Of a DNA stretch of 19,540 bases, positions 13,131-19,540 are shown in pieces. The translations under genes were made by a program, and so were the position numbers. The DNA is from Fimenecus sp051881355. Its GTDB lineage: Bacteria > Bacillota > Clostridia > Oscillospirales > Acutalibacteraceae. The DNA lies in contig JBJEPS010000035.1 in NCBI GenBank assembly GCA_051881355.1, forward strand, positions 1 to 19,540. The letters run 5' to 3'. The notes below the pieces were generated by a model that did not search any database, was not told the origin of the DNA, and saw only the letters and a list, made by a program, of their open reading frames with translations. Each line of letters starts with the position of its first letter. Position 1 is the stretch's first letter.

Positions 13131-14041
13131 AGGGCTCGAGCTTAAAGTATTTAACCCGTGAGGGGTTCCGCAATATTTGGGTGAACCGTTTAATGACCTT
13201 GGCTTCGGTCACGGTATTGCTCGCGTGTTTGGTGATTATCGGTGTCGGTGCAATGGCGTTTTTTAACATCAACGCCGTGCTGGACAAGGTCGAAGCGCAA
13301 AATGTTGTGATGGTGTATATAACAGATGACAGTGATGACCTTGCCACCACCAATGTTGGCGTAGAACTGCAAAGAATGGAGAATGTTGAAACCTGTGAAT
13401 TCGTCCCGAAAGATGACGCTTTCCGAAAACAGATTGAAGATATGGGCGGCGACAGCGCCATTTTTGAAGGCTTTACGGAAAGCCCATTGCCGGACGCTTA
13501 TAAAGTCACGCTGACAGATTTATCACAGTTTGCCGCAACCGTGGAGCAAATTAAGGCTTTACCGAATGTGGATTCCGTACGGGAAAACAGCGATTTGGCA
13601 AGCAAATTGCTTTCCATTCGAAAGGCGGTTACCGTGGTTAGTGTCGGTCTTGTTGTGATGCTGTTTTTGGTTGCGCTGTTTATTATTGCCAATACCATTC
13701 GTATTACGATGTTCAGCCGAAAGCTTGAAATCAATATTATGAAAGCCGTCGGTGCAACCAACTGGTTTATACGTTGGCCGTTTTTGGTGGAGGGTGTGCT
13801 TATCGGTATCATTGCAAGTATCCTATCTCTCGGCGTTTTGTGGGGACTGTATGAACTTGCCGTGGCTTCGTTCTCCGATTTGCTGTTCAGCCTTGGCTTC
13901 TCCATGGTCTCCTTCACACAATATGCTTTACGGATTTTGGGTGTATTCTTAGCTATCGGTGTCTTTACGGGCGGCTTCGGCAGTATGATTTCTATGAATA
14001 AATACTTGAAAGAACAAGGGAGCGTGGTCAGCAATGAGTAA
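13127..14041 (+). CDS. ftsX: Cell division protein FtsX
   Basis: A 304-residue permease-like protein with the FtsX layout: a cytoplasmic N-terminus (LTREGFRNIWVNRLMTLASV), transmembrane helix 1 (about 22-46), an extracellular domain (about 50-165) and three more helices (about 168-192, 218-242, 266-290). The cytoplasmic stretch KLEINIMKAVGAT (199-211) between helices 2 and 3 is the FtsX signature that couples to FtsE. The extracellular loop should bind the coiled coil of the M23 hydrolase encoded next. The start overlaps ftsE's stop by 4 bases, and its own stop overlaps the next start by 8, so the three proteins are co-translated. Confidence 0.95.
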   Translation: MKGSSLKYLTREGFRNIWVNRLMTLASVTVLLACLVIIGVGAMAFFNINAVLDKVEAQNVVMVYITDDSDDLATTNVGVELQRMENVETCEFVPKDDAFRKQIEDMGGDSAIFEGFTESPLPDAYKVTLTDLSQFAATVEQIKALPNVDSVRENSDLASKLLSIRKAVTVVSVGLVVMLFLVALFIIANTIRITMFSRKLEINIMKAVGATNWFIRWPFLVEGVLIGIIASILSLGVLWGLYELAVASFSDLLFSLGFSMVSFTQYALRILGVFLAIGVFTGGFGSMISMNKYLKEQGSVVSNE

Positions 14042-15335
14042 ACGGTTTTTACAGCGCGCTGTCAGTATGCTTGTGATTTGCGCTGTCTGTATTTCCACAG
14101 CCGCTTTCCCTGTCAGTGCGGAACGGGATTTTCAAGCGGAGATTGACGCGCTGGAGGATAAAATCGCGGCGGCAAATGATAAGAAAGCCGCTTCCGAGCA
14201 AAGCGTGTCGGAATTGAAAGAACAAATTGACCTGCTGCAGGAGCAGATGGATGTCTATAATGACAAAATTGCACAGCTCAATAGCCAAATTGCGGAAAAA
14301 GATGCGATTATCGAACAATATCAACGCGAGATTGACAGTTTACAGGCGGAAATCCTCGCTGCCGAGACAAAACAGGCGGAATTGGAAGAGCAAATCAGCG
14401 GTACATATGATTTGTTAAGTGAGCGTTTGCGCGCCGCCTATATGGCAGGGGAGACTTCTACCCTTGAAATTCTGTTGAGTGCAACGGATTTTGAATCCTT
14501 TTTAACGCGATTGGAATTGGTCAAGCGCATTTCCGACCATGACACGGCGTTGGTTGCCGATTTGCAGGCGGATATTGACGATTTGAATGCGACAAAAGAA
14601 AAACTGGATGCCGACCGACAGGTGGTTGTGGAAAAACAGTCTGCCGTGCAAGGCGAGCGTGACTCGATTGCCGCCGCCCGTGCGGAAGAAAAAACGGCGT
14701 TAAATGCGATTGCTTCCAAACAGTCGGTTTTGGAGCAAAAGGTCGCCAATTTAAACAGCTATATTTATCAGTTGGATGAAAACAGTGCAGAATATCAAAA
14801 TGAAATTGCACAAATTGAACGTGACAAAGAGGAATACGACCGTCAGCAGTCCGCGGGTATGGAAAACGGCAGTGGTACCATCAGCAACGGTGGGTCGTCT
14901 AATTATCCTGTTTCCTCAAAAGGTATGATTTGCCCCTTACAGTACCCGAATGTCATTATTTCGGCGGGCTGGAACGGTTATCCCGGGCATAAGGGTATTG
15001 ACTTTGTTACAGCGGGTGCAACGGGCAATACTTACGGCAAGGAGATCCGCGCCGCGGCGGACGGCGTTGTGTACTCGGCTGAAATGCATTACAGCTGGGG
15101 CTATAATGTCTATATCAACCACGGAAACGGTGTGTATACGCGCTACGCGCATTGCAGTAAAATGTTGGTTTCTAAAGGGCAAACGGTAAAACAGGGGCAG
15201 GTGATTGCTTATGTCGGCAATACCGGCAATGTCAGCCCCAAGCCGACTGCGTCCAATCCGCACGCGGGCGCACATCTGCACTTTGAGGTTTGGGTAAACG
15301 GTACCCGCGTTAACCCCGCACCATGGTTACCGTAA
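14034..15335 (+). CDS. Secreted coiled-coil peptidoglycan hydrolase, M23 family (PcsB/EnvC-type partner of FtsEX)
   Basis: A 433-residue protein. A signal peptide (cleavage near VSA, residue 29) is followed by long coiled coils (about 32-125 and 165-275) separated by a short helical break, then a Ser/Gly/Asn-rich linker (about 276-295) and an M23 (LytM) domain. The zinc and catalytic residues are intact: H319-x3-D323 (GHKGID), H373 (YAHC), H414 and H416 (HLHFE). It should therefore be an active endopeptidase on peptide cross-links, unlike EnvC, whose LytM domain is inactive. Between GNTGN and HLHFE there is an extra Pro-rich segment (SPKPTASNPHAG). FtsX likely holds it inactive until ATP hydrolysis by FtsE changes the coiled coil. 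Confidence 0.92.
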   Translation: MSKRFLQRAVSMLVICAVCISTAAFPVSAERDFQAEIDALEDKIAAANDKKAASEQSVSELKEQIDLLQEQMDVYNDKIAQLNSQIAEKDAIIEQYQREIDSLQAEILAAETKQAELEEQISGTYDLLSERLRAAYMAGETSTLEILLSATDFESFLTRLELVKRISDHDTALVADLQADIDDLNATKEKLDADRQVVVEKQSAVQGERDSIAAARAEEKTALNAIASKQSVLEQKVANLNSYIYQLDENSAEYQNEIAQIERDKEEYDRQQSAGMENGSGTISNGGSSNYPVSSKGMICPLQYPNVIISAGWNGYPGHKGIDFVTAGATGNTYGKEIRAAADGVVYSAEMHYSWGYNVYINHGNGVYTRYAHCSKMLVSKGQTVKQGQVIAYVGNTGNVSPKPTASNPHAGAHLHFEVWVNGTRVNPAPWLP

Positions 15336-15363
15336 AAAATCGGAACGAGAGGTATTGTAACCT

Positions 15364-16578
15364 ATGAACAAAAAGATTTCTTTGGGGCTGGCGCTCGCGG
15401 TGCTGTTCGTTTCCGTTGCGGCAACCATCGCGATTACGATGTCCCTGACGATGCGTACCTATAATTCGATTATTAAGGATTTACCCAGCCGCTCAAAGCT
15501 GTATTCGTCTGTTTCGGAGCTTGATGATATCGTCCGTAATAACTATTACGGCGAAATTAACGACAGCCTGTTGAATGCCGAGCTTTCCGGCGGTTACGCC
15601 GAGGGCTTAGGCGACAAATACAGCCGCTATTTGTCCGCCGCCGATTACAGCACCTACAAGGACGAAATGGACGGCAAAAAAATCGGTATCGGCGTGATAG
15701 CGTTTTATAATTCCGCCGATATGTCGATTTATGTTGCCGAGGTTTCCGAAAACTCTCCGGCAGCAATCAGCGGCTTACAAAAGGGCGACAAAATCACGCA
15801 TATCGATGAAGAAGCCGTTACGGTTTATAATTACACGGAACTGATGAAAAAATTGACGGGTGACCGTCTTTCAACCGTAACCGTAACCTTTACACGCGGG
15901 GAGGAAAGCAAAACCGTCAGCGTTGTGAAGGGATATTCAGCGCAAAGCGTGTATTATAGCCTAAACGGCGGCGTCGGGTATATTAAGATTACCGATTTTT
16001 ACGCCACTACGGCTTCACAGTTGAAATCAGCGGTCAATTCTCTGGTGAAACAAGGCGCAACGAGCTTCGTTTTTGATTTGCGCGGTACGTATAACGGCTT
16101 AATTACGCACGCGGCGAGCACTTTAGATGTATTGGTGCCTGTGGCAAGCGAGGGGACGGGCGCTTTAGCGACTGCAATAGCCAAGGACGGCTCTGTCCGT
16201 CAAACCTTTACGGCGGACGCAGAGAGCGTCTCTATGCCGATGATTGTGCTTGTCAACTCTGAAACTGCAGGTCCTGCGGAACTGTTCGCCTGTGATTTGC
16301 GCGACTACGGTAAGGCGCAATTGGTCGGCGAAAAAACCGCCGGCAACGGCACCATGCAGGAAGCGTTTGCTTTAAGTGACGGCGGCGCGATTTTGCTGAC
16401 AACGGCAGTCGTAAACCCTTATATCAGCGAATCTTACAATAAGGTCGGCTTAACGCCGGATGCCGAAGTTTCTTTGAGCAGCGAAAAGCGTGTCAAGCTT
16501 CCTTTGCTTTCACTTTCGGAAGATGACCAATATCAAAAGGCATATTCCATGCTGACGGGTGAAACAACCGGCGAATAA
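15364..16578 (+). CDS. S41 carboxyl-terminal-processing protease homologue with PDZ domain, apparently catalytically inactive
   Basis: A 404-residue membrane-anchored protein with an N-terminal signal anchor (about 7-29), a helical region, a PDZ domain (about 105-190, VSENSPAAISGLQKGDKITHIDEEAV) and an S41 domain (about 195-375). The family's SAS*AS-E motif reads TAGPAE, so the nucleophile Ser is G303. The general-base Lys of FGKG reads AGNG, N328. The two sites are exactly 25 residues apart as in CtpB-type enzymes, so the alignment is firm. Q332, third of the CtpB triad, is kept, and the usual DLRNNPGG reads DLRGTYNG. It is intact and in frame, 28 bases after the M23 gene, so a non-proteolytic PDZ scaffold or regulator is likely. 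Confidence 0.9.
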   Translation: MNKKISLGLALAVLFVSVAATIAITMSLTMRTYNSIIKDLPSRSKLYSSVSELDDIVRNNYYGEINDSLLNAELSGGYAEGLGDKYSRYLSAADYSTYKDEMDGKKIGIGVIAFYNSADMSIYVAEVSENSPAAISGLQKGDKITHIDEEAVTVYNYTELMKKLTGDRLSTVTVTFTRGEESKTVSVVKGYSAQSVYYSLNGGVGYIKITDFYATTASQLKSAVNSLVKQGATSFVFDLRGTYNGLITHAASTLDVLVPVASEGTGALATAIAKDGSVRQTFTADAESVSMPMIVLVNSETAGPAELFACDLRDYGKAQLVGEKTAGNGTMQEAFALSDGGAILLTTAVVNPYISESYNKVGLTPDAEVSLSSEKRVKLPLLSLSEDDQYQKAYSMLTGETTGE

Positions 16579-16591
16579 GTGTAAGAAAACG

Positions 16592-16635
16592 AAATCACCT
16601 TGCATACAGTGGTATGTGAGGTGATTTTTTGTTTT
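16592..16635 (+). terminator. Strong intrinsic terminator of the ftsEX operon, overlapping the next gene's start
   Basis: AAATCACCTTGCATAC (16592-16607) pairs along all 16 positions with the arm at 16612-16627 (two G-T pairs), loop AGTG, followed by TTT-G-TTTT. It starts 14 bases after the S41 gene. The 3' arm contains GAGGTGA (16618-16624), the only plausible ribosome site for the next gene, and that gene's TTG start lies in the T tract. Confidence 0.85.
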
Positions 16636-17411
16636 GTATATTAGAAATAAAGCCGAATGTATCTCTGCCTTTTTTTCGCCGCTGGTTTACCAAAAAGCCA
16701 CAGCCGTCCGTTGAAAAAGTGGCGGTACGCGGCGGTGCGTTTTTTTATCGAGTGATAGTTCCTGCTGACAAAACCGGTTATGCGGATTTGTCTTTTTTGC
16801 CGTTCTCCGTCGGAGCGGCGGCACAAAGGCTTTTGCTTTGCGGCGATATTCAACAGGAGCTACCCGTACCGCTTCAGCTGTATGCGCCGCGCGTTTTCCC
16901 GACAACGCTGTTTTTAAATACTGCCCGCACCTTTTTACAGAAAAATCGCGCACAGTTCCTGAACTGTACTTTCGGTATTGTTGACCCCAACGGTATTTTG
17001 CAAACTGCCGTATTCGATTTTGTGCCGTTTGTGAAATCCATGCGTATTTTTTGCGAAGATAAGGCAAATTATGAAATCGTACAATCCGAAATTATGGCAT
17101 CAAACGGGCTTTCCGTGATTCTGTGCGATACACTCGATGCTTTAAAAGGCTGTGATATTTTGCTTTCGCCTTTTTCAACAACGACGGACGGTAAAATCGG
17201 AACGCTCACGGTATTTCGCGGCGGCAAAACCGTGCTTGCGGGCGAGGGGGTTACTTTGCCGTCTGAATATGAAACGCGCCGTCCGGCGGGCACAGACCCG
17301 CTTCTCTTTGCATCGGCACTGTATGAGTGCTGCAATGTGCTGGAATTGCGAGATTTGCAATATGAAAAATTCGTATCCGTACAGGCAACAAAAACCGCAG
17401 GAATGTATTGA
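16629..17411 (+). CDS. Uncharacterised protein of about 260 residues
   Basis: I do not recognise this family. The protein seems soluble: no signal peptide or clear membrane helix. The N-terminal part has a basic patch (FRRWFTKKPQPS, 16-27). From about residue 100 the pattern of short hydrophobic strands and helices (FGIVDPNG, MRIFCED, SVILCDTLDALKGCDILLSPF, KTVLAGEG) suggests a Rossmann-like alpha/beta fold, with no nucleotide-binding glycine loop that I can name. The TTG at 16629 is the first possible start in frame (a TGA lies at 16617-16619) and has GAGGTGA 4 bases upstream, but both sit inside the preceding terminator. A GTG at 16719 is a weaker choice. Its stop overlaps the -35 box of greA. 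Confidence 0.65.
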   Translation: MFCILEIKPNVSLPFFRRWFTKKPQPSVEKVAVRGGAFFYRVIVPADKTGYADLSFLPFSVGAAAQRLLLCGDIQQELPVPLQLYAPRVFPTTLFLNTARTFLQKNRAQFLNCTFGIVDPNGILQTAVFDFVPFVKSMRIFCEDKANYEIVQSEIMASNGLSVILCDTLDALKGCDILLSPFSTTTDGKIGTLTVFRGGKTVLAGEGVTLPSEYETRRPAGTDPLLFASALYECCNVLELRDLQYEKFVSVQATKTAGMY

Positions 17412-17436
17412 CAGAACGGCATATTTCTTTTATAAT
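17408..17436 (+). promoter_or_regulatory. Perfect consensus sigma-A promoter of greA
   Basis: TTGACA (17408-17413) and TATAAT (17431-17436) match consensus exactly with a 17-base spacer. The -35 box overlaps the TGA stop of the upstream gene. RNA should start near 17443. Confidence 0.93.
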
Positions 17437-17481
17437 ATTTATTCGTGTAAATGTAAAAAACCGAAAGGAGCACATACAGAA

Positions 17482-17952
17482 ATGTTACAGGAAACCTTGT
17501 TGACCGCCGAGGGCTTAAAAGAGCTTGAACAGGAGCTGGAAACCTTAAAAACCGTCGGCAGAAAAGAAGCTGCTGAAAAAATTAAGGTAGCCAGAAGCTT
17601 TGGCGACCTTTCCGAAAACGCCGAGTATGATGAGGCGATGAGCGACCAGGCTAAACTCGAGGCGCGCATCAACGAAATCGAAAATATGATTAAAAATGCC
17701 AAAGTGTTTGACGAGGATACCCTCGGCACGGAGGTTGTGCATATCGGTTCAAAAGTGACCATCACCAACAGCAAAAAACAGAAATTTTCGTATAAAATCG
17801 TCGGCTTCGCACAGGCAAATCCCGACGAGGGCAAAATTTCCGATGAATCCCCCGTGGGCAAAGCGCTCCTTGGGCATAAGGTTGGCGATAAGGTAGTTGT
17901 GGAAGCCCCGATCGGCACCTTGAATTTTAAAATCGTCGCGATTGATAAATAA
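17482..17952 (+). CDS. greA: Transcription elongation factor GreA
   Basis: A 156-residue protein of standard GreA length. It rescues backtracked RNA polymerase by reaching through the secondary channel and stimulating cleavage of the transcript end. The N-terminal coiled coil (about 8-75) has the tip motif ARSFGDLSENAEYDEA with acidic D42 and E45, which bring in the catalytic magnesium. The C-terminal FKBP-like domain (about 82-156) includes ISDESPVGKALLGHKVGD. The ATG at 17482 is the only start in frame that keeps the family N-terminus; AAAGGAG lies about 11 bases upstream, slightly far. lysS follows 62 bases later and is probably co-transcribed. Confidence 0.97.
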   Translation: MLQETLLTAEGLKELEQELETLKTVGRKEAAEKIKVARSFGDLSENAEYDEAMSDQAKLEARINEIENMIKNAKVFDEDTLGTEVVHIGSKVTITNSKKQKFSYKIVGFAQANPDEGKISDESPVGKALLGHKVGDKVVVEAPIGTLNFKIVAIDK

Positions 17953-17967
17953 ACTTTATAAAACCGT

Positions 17968-17995
17968 CGGGCGGGTTTTCTCGCCCGTATTCTTT
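17968..17995 (+). terminator. Weak hairpin between greA and lysS
   Basis: CGGGCG (17968-17973) pairs with CGCCCG (17982-17987) around an 8-base loop, followed by TATTCTTT. The T tract is broken, so partial termination or RNA processing between the genes is more likely than a full stop. No separate lysS promoter was seen. Confidence 0.4.
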
Positions 17996-18014
17996 CGATA
18001 CAGGATGTGAATTT

Positions 18015-19514
18015 ATGGCACAGGATACGATGCAAAACAATGCACCGCAGCAGGATTTAAGCGAACAGCACCGCATTCGCTTGGAAAAGTTACTGGCAAT
18101 GCAGGAAGCGGGTGCAGATCCGTTTATTTTAACGAAATACGATGTCACACACCACAGCGCTGAGGTCAAAGAAAATTTTGAGACCCTTGCGGGCAAAACC
18201 GTTCGCGTGGCGGGGCGTATGATGTCCAAACGCGTGATGGGCAAGGCGTCTTTCTGCAACATTCAGGATTTGCAGGGGAATATCCAGTCCTATGTTGCGC
18301 GCGACAGTATCGGCGAAGAACCGTACAAAGCGTTCAAAAAGTATGACATCGGCGATATTATCGGCATTGAGGGTGAGGTTTTCCAGACCAAAACAGGGGA
18401 AATTTCCATTCACGCTTCTGAAATTACCTTGCTGTCTAAGAGTCTGCAAGTCCTGCCTGAAAAATTCCACGGCATCACCAATACCGATATGCGTTATCGG
18501 CAACGCTATGTGGATTTGATTATGAATCAAGAGGTTAAAGACACCTTTATTAAGCGTTCCAAAATTATCAGTGCCATTCGGAAATATTTGGACGGGCAAG
18601 GCTTTATGGAGGTCGAAACACCGATGCTTGTGACCAATGCGGGCGGTGCATCGGCAAGACCGTTTGAAACCCATTTCAATGCGTTGAATTTAGATGTTAA
18701 GCTGCGTATTTCTTTGGAACTGTATTTAAAGCGCCTGATTGTCGGCGGTATGGAGCGCGTCTACGAAATCGGCAGAGTATTCCGTAATGAGGGTGTTGAC
18801 ACTCGCCACAATCCTGAGTTTACATTGATGGAGTTGTATCAGGCGTATACAGACTATCACGGTATGATGGATTTGACCGAAAACCTGTATCGTTTTGTTG
18901 CACAAGAGGTTTTGGGGACCACCAAAATCACCTATAACGGGATTGAAATGGATTTGGGCAAGCCCTTTGAACGCATCACAATGCTCGACGCGGTGAAAAA
19001 GTATGCGGGTGTGGATTTCAATGAAATTCATACACTGGAAGAAGCGCGTGCTGTTGCCAAAGAGCACCATATCGAATATGAGGAACGCCACCAAAAGGGT
19101 GATATACTCAATTTGTTCTTTGAAGAATTCGTGGAAGAGCACTTGTTACAGCCCACATTTGTGATGGACCACCCGATTGAAATTTCCCCCTTAACCAAAA
19201 AGAAACCTGAAACCCCCGACTATGTGGAACGTTTCGAGTTCTTTATGAACGGTTGGGAAATGGCGAATGCGTATTCGGAGCTGAATGATCCCGTAGACCA
19301 GCGCGAGCGCTTTAAGGCACAAGAAACACGCTTGGCACAGGGCGATGAGGAAGCAAACACCACCGATGAGGATTTTCTGTATGCTTTGGAGCTTGGTATG
19401 CCCCCCACAGGCGGTATCGGCTTCGGCATTGACCGTATGGTGATGCTCTTGACCGACTCTCCCGCTATCCGCGATGTCCTTTTCTTCCCCACAATGAAGC
19501 CCCTTGATAAGTAA
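18015..19514 (+). CDS. lysS: Lysyl-tRNA synthetase, class II
   Basis: A 499-residue cytoplasmic enzyme that charges tRNA-Lys. An N-terminal OB-fold anticodon-binding domain (about 63-142, VRVAGRMMSKRVMGKASFCNIQD) is followed by the class II catalytic core: motif 1 around GFMEVETPML (196-205), motif 2 around ERVYEIGRVFRNEG...RHNPEFTLME (247-274) and motif 3 GGIGFGIDRMVMLL (466-479). All three are intact and the length is typical of bacterial LysS. The ATG at 18015 is preceded by AGGATGTG. The stop lies 26 bases before the window end, so the gene is complete. Confidence 0.97.
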   Translation: MAQDTMQNNAPQQDLSEQHRIRLEKLLAMQEAGADPFILTKYDVTHHSAEVKENFETLAGKTVRVAGRMMSKRVMGKASFCNIQDLQGNIQSYVARDSIGEEPYKAFKKYDIGDIIGIEGEVFQTKTGEISIHASEITLLSKSLQVLPEKFHGITNTDMRYRQRYVDLIMNQEVKDTFIKRSKIISAIRKYLDGQGFMEVETPMLVTNAGGASARPFETHFNALNLDVKLRISLELYLKRLIVGGMERVYEIGRVFRNEGVDTRHNPEFTLMELYQAYTDYHGMMDLTENLYRFVAQEVLGTTKITYNGIEMDLGKPFERITMLDAVKKYAGVDFNEIHTLEEARAVAKEHHIEYEERHQKGDILNLFFEEFVEEHLLQPTFVMDHPIEISPLTKKKPETPDYVERFEFFMNGWEMANAYSELNDPVDQRERFKAQETRLAQGDEEANTTDEDFLYALELGMPPTGGIGFGIDRMVMLLTDSPAIRDVLFFPTMKPLDK

Positions 19515-19522
19515 AAGTCCGT

Positions 19523-19536
19523 AAAATCTAGATTTT
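19523..19536. other. 14-base palindrome after lysS
   Basis: AAAATCTAGATTTT is a perfect palindrome with no loop, 9 bases after the lysS stop. The window ends before any further structure can be judged. A terminator cannot be claimed. Confidence 0.25.
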
Positions 19537-19540
19537 TGCG

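Noticed and set aside
15364..16578. Frameshift or sequencing error behind the loss of the S41 catalytic residues
   Set aside because: Frame is open throughout, both flanks of each site align well and the 25-residue spacing is exact; two separate codon changes are needed.
1..19540. CRISPR array, insertion sequence, integrase, toxin-antitoxin or phage genes
   Set aside because: No regular direct repeats with spacers, no transposase or recombinase motifs and no paired small toxin-antitoxin frames were seen.

Overview
The window looks like a chromosomal stretch of a Gram-positive anaerobe of class Clostridia, probably a gut Oscillospirales-type bacterium. The reasons are near-consensus sigma-A promoters (TTGACA/TATAAT, 17-base spacer), strong AGGAGG-type ribosome sites, some TTG and GTG starts, a classic lipobox lipoprotein, the gene order cdaR-like / ftsE / ftsX / M23 hydrolase / S41 protease / greA / lysS, and fucose-related genes (GH95 fucosidase, FucO). 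The taxonomic call is inference; there is no 16S here. No stretch longer than about 270 bases lacks a gene, and I saw no insertion sequence, integrase, CRISPR array or phage gene.

Layout. 1-137: a small GC-rich hairpin array and a tRNA terminator. 138-381: a two-gene tRNA operon on the minus strand (Ile2-type CAU, then Trp CCA) with a perfect consensus promoter. 456-1919, minus: an AT-richer pair, an iron-sulfur flavoprotein-like reductase and a NERD nuclease-like protein with a topoisomerase zinc finger. 1993-2012: a palindromic element that resembles a dispersed repeat. 2065-6336: a carbohydrate block with a cytoplasmic GH95 alpha-L-fucosidase (minus), a divergent HTH regulator whose C-terminal half resembles superoxide reductase (plus), and FucO lactaldehyde reductase (minus). 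6559-9536, plus: an operon of a Crp/Fnr-type regulator and a NitT/TauT-type ABC importer. 9614-10581, plus: two overlapping paralogous membrane-anchored proteins with Ada-like H-x3-C / C-x2-C metal sites. 10804-11889: a CdaR/PucR-type regulator. 12159-16578: the cell-division peptidoglycan operon ftsE-ftsX-M23 hydrolase-S41, closed by a strong terminator. 16629-17411: an unknown gene. 17482-19514: greA and lysS.

How the genes work together. FtsE and FtsX should form the membrane ATPase that activates the secreted coiled-coil M23 hydrolase during septation. The fourth gene is an S41 carboxyl-terminal-processing protease fold with a PDZ domain, but both catalytic residues are replaced (Ser to Gly303, Lys to Asn328, at the exact family spacing of 25 residues). 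It is therefore probably a pseudoprotease with a scaffold or regulatory role, and it is the most interesting item in the window. The next most interesting are the HTH-superoxide-reductase-like fusion, the tandem extracellular metal-site proteins, a terminator-like hairpin at the predicted 5' end of the ftsE transcript, and a terminator that overlaps the ribosome site and start of the unknown gene. Fucosidase and FucO fit release of fucose and reduction of lactaldehyde to 1,2-propanediol, but the middle of that pathway is not in this window.
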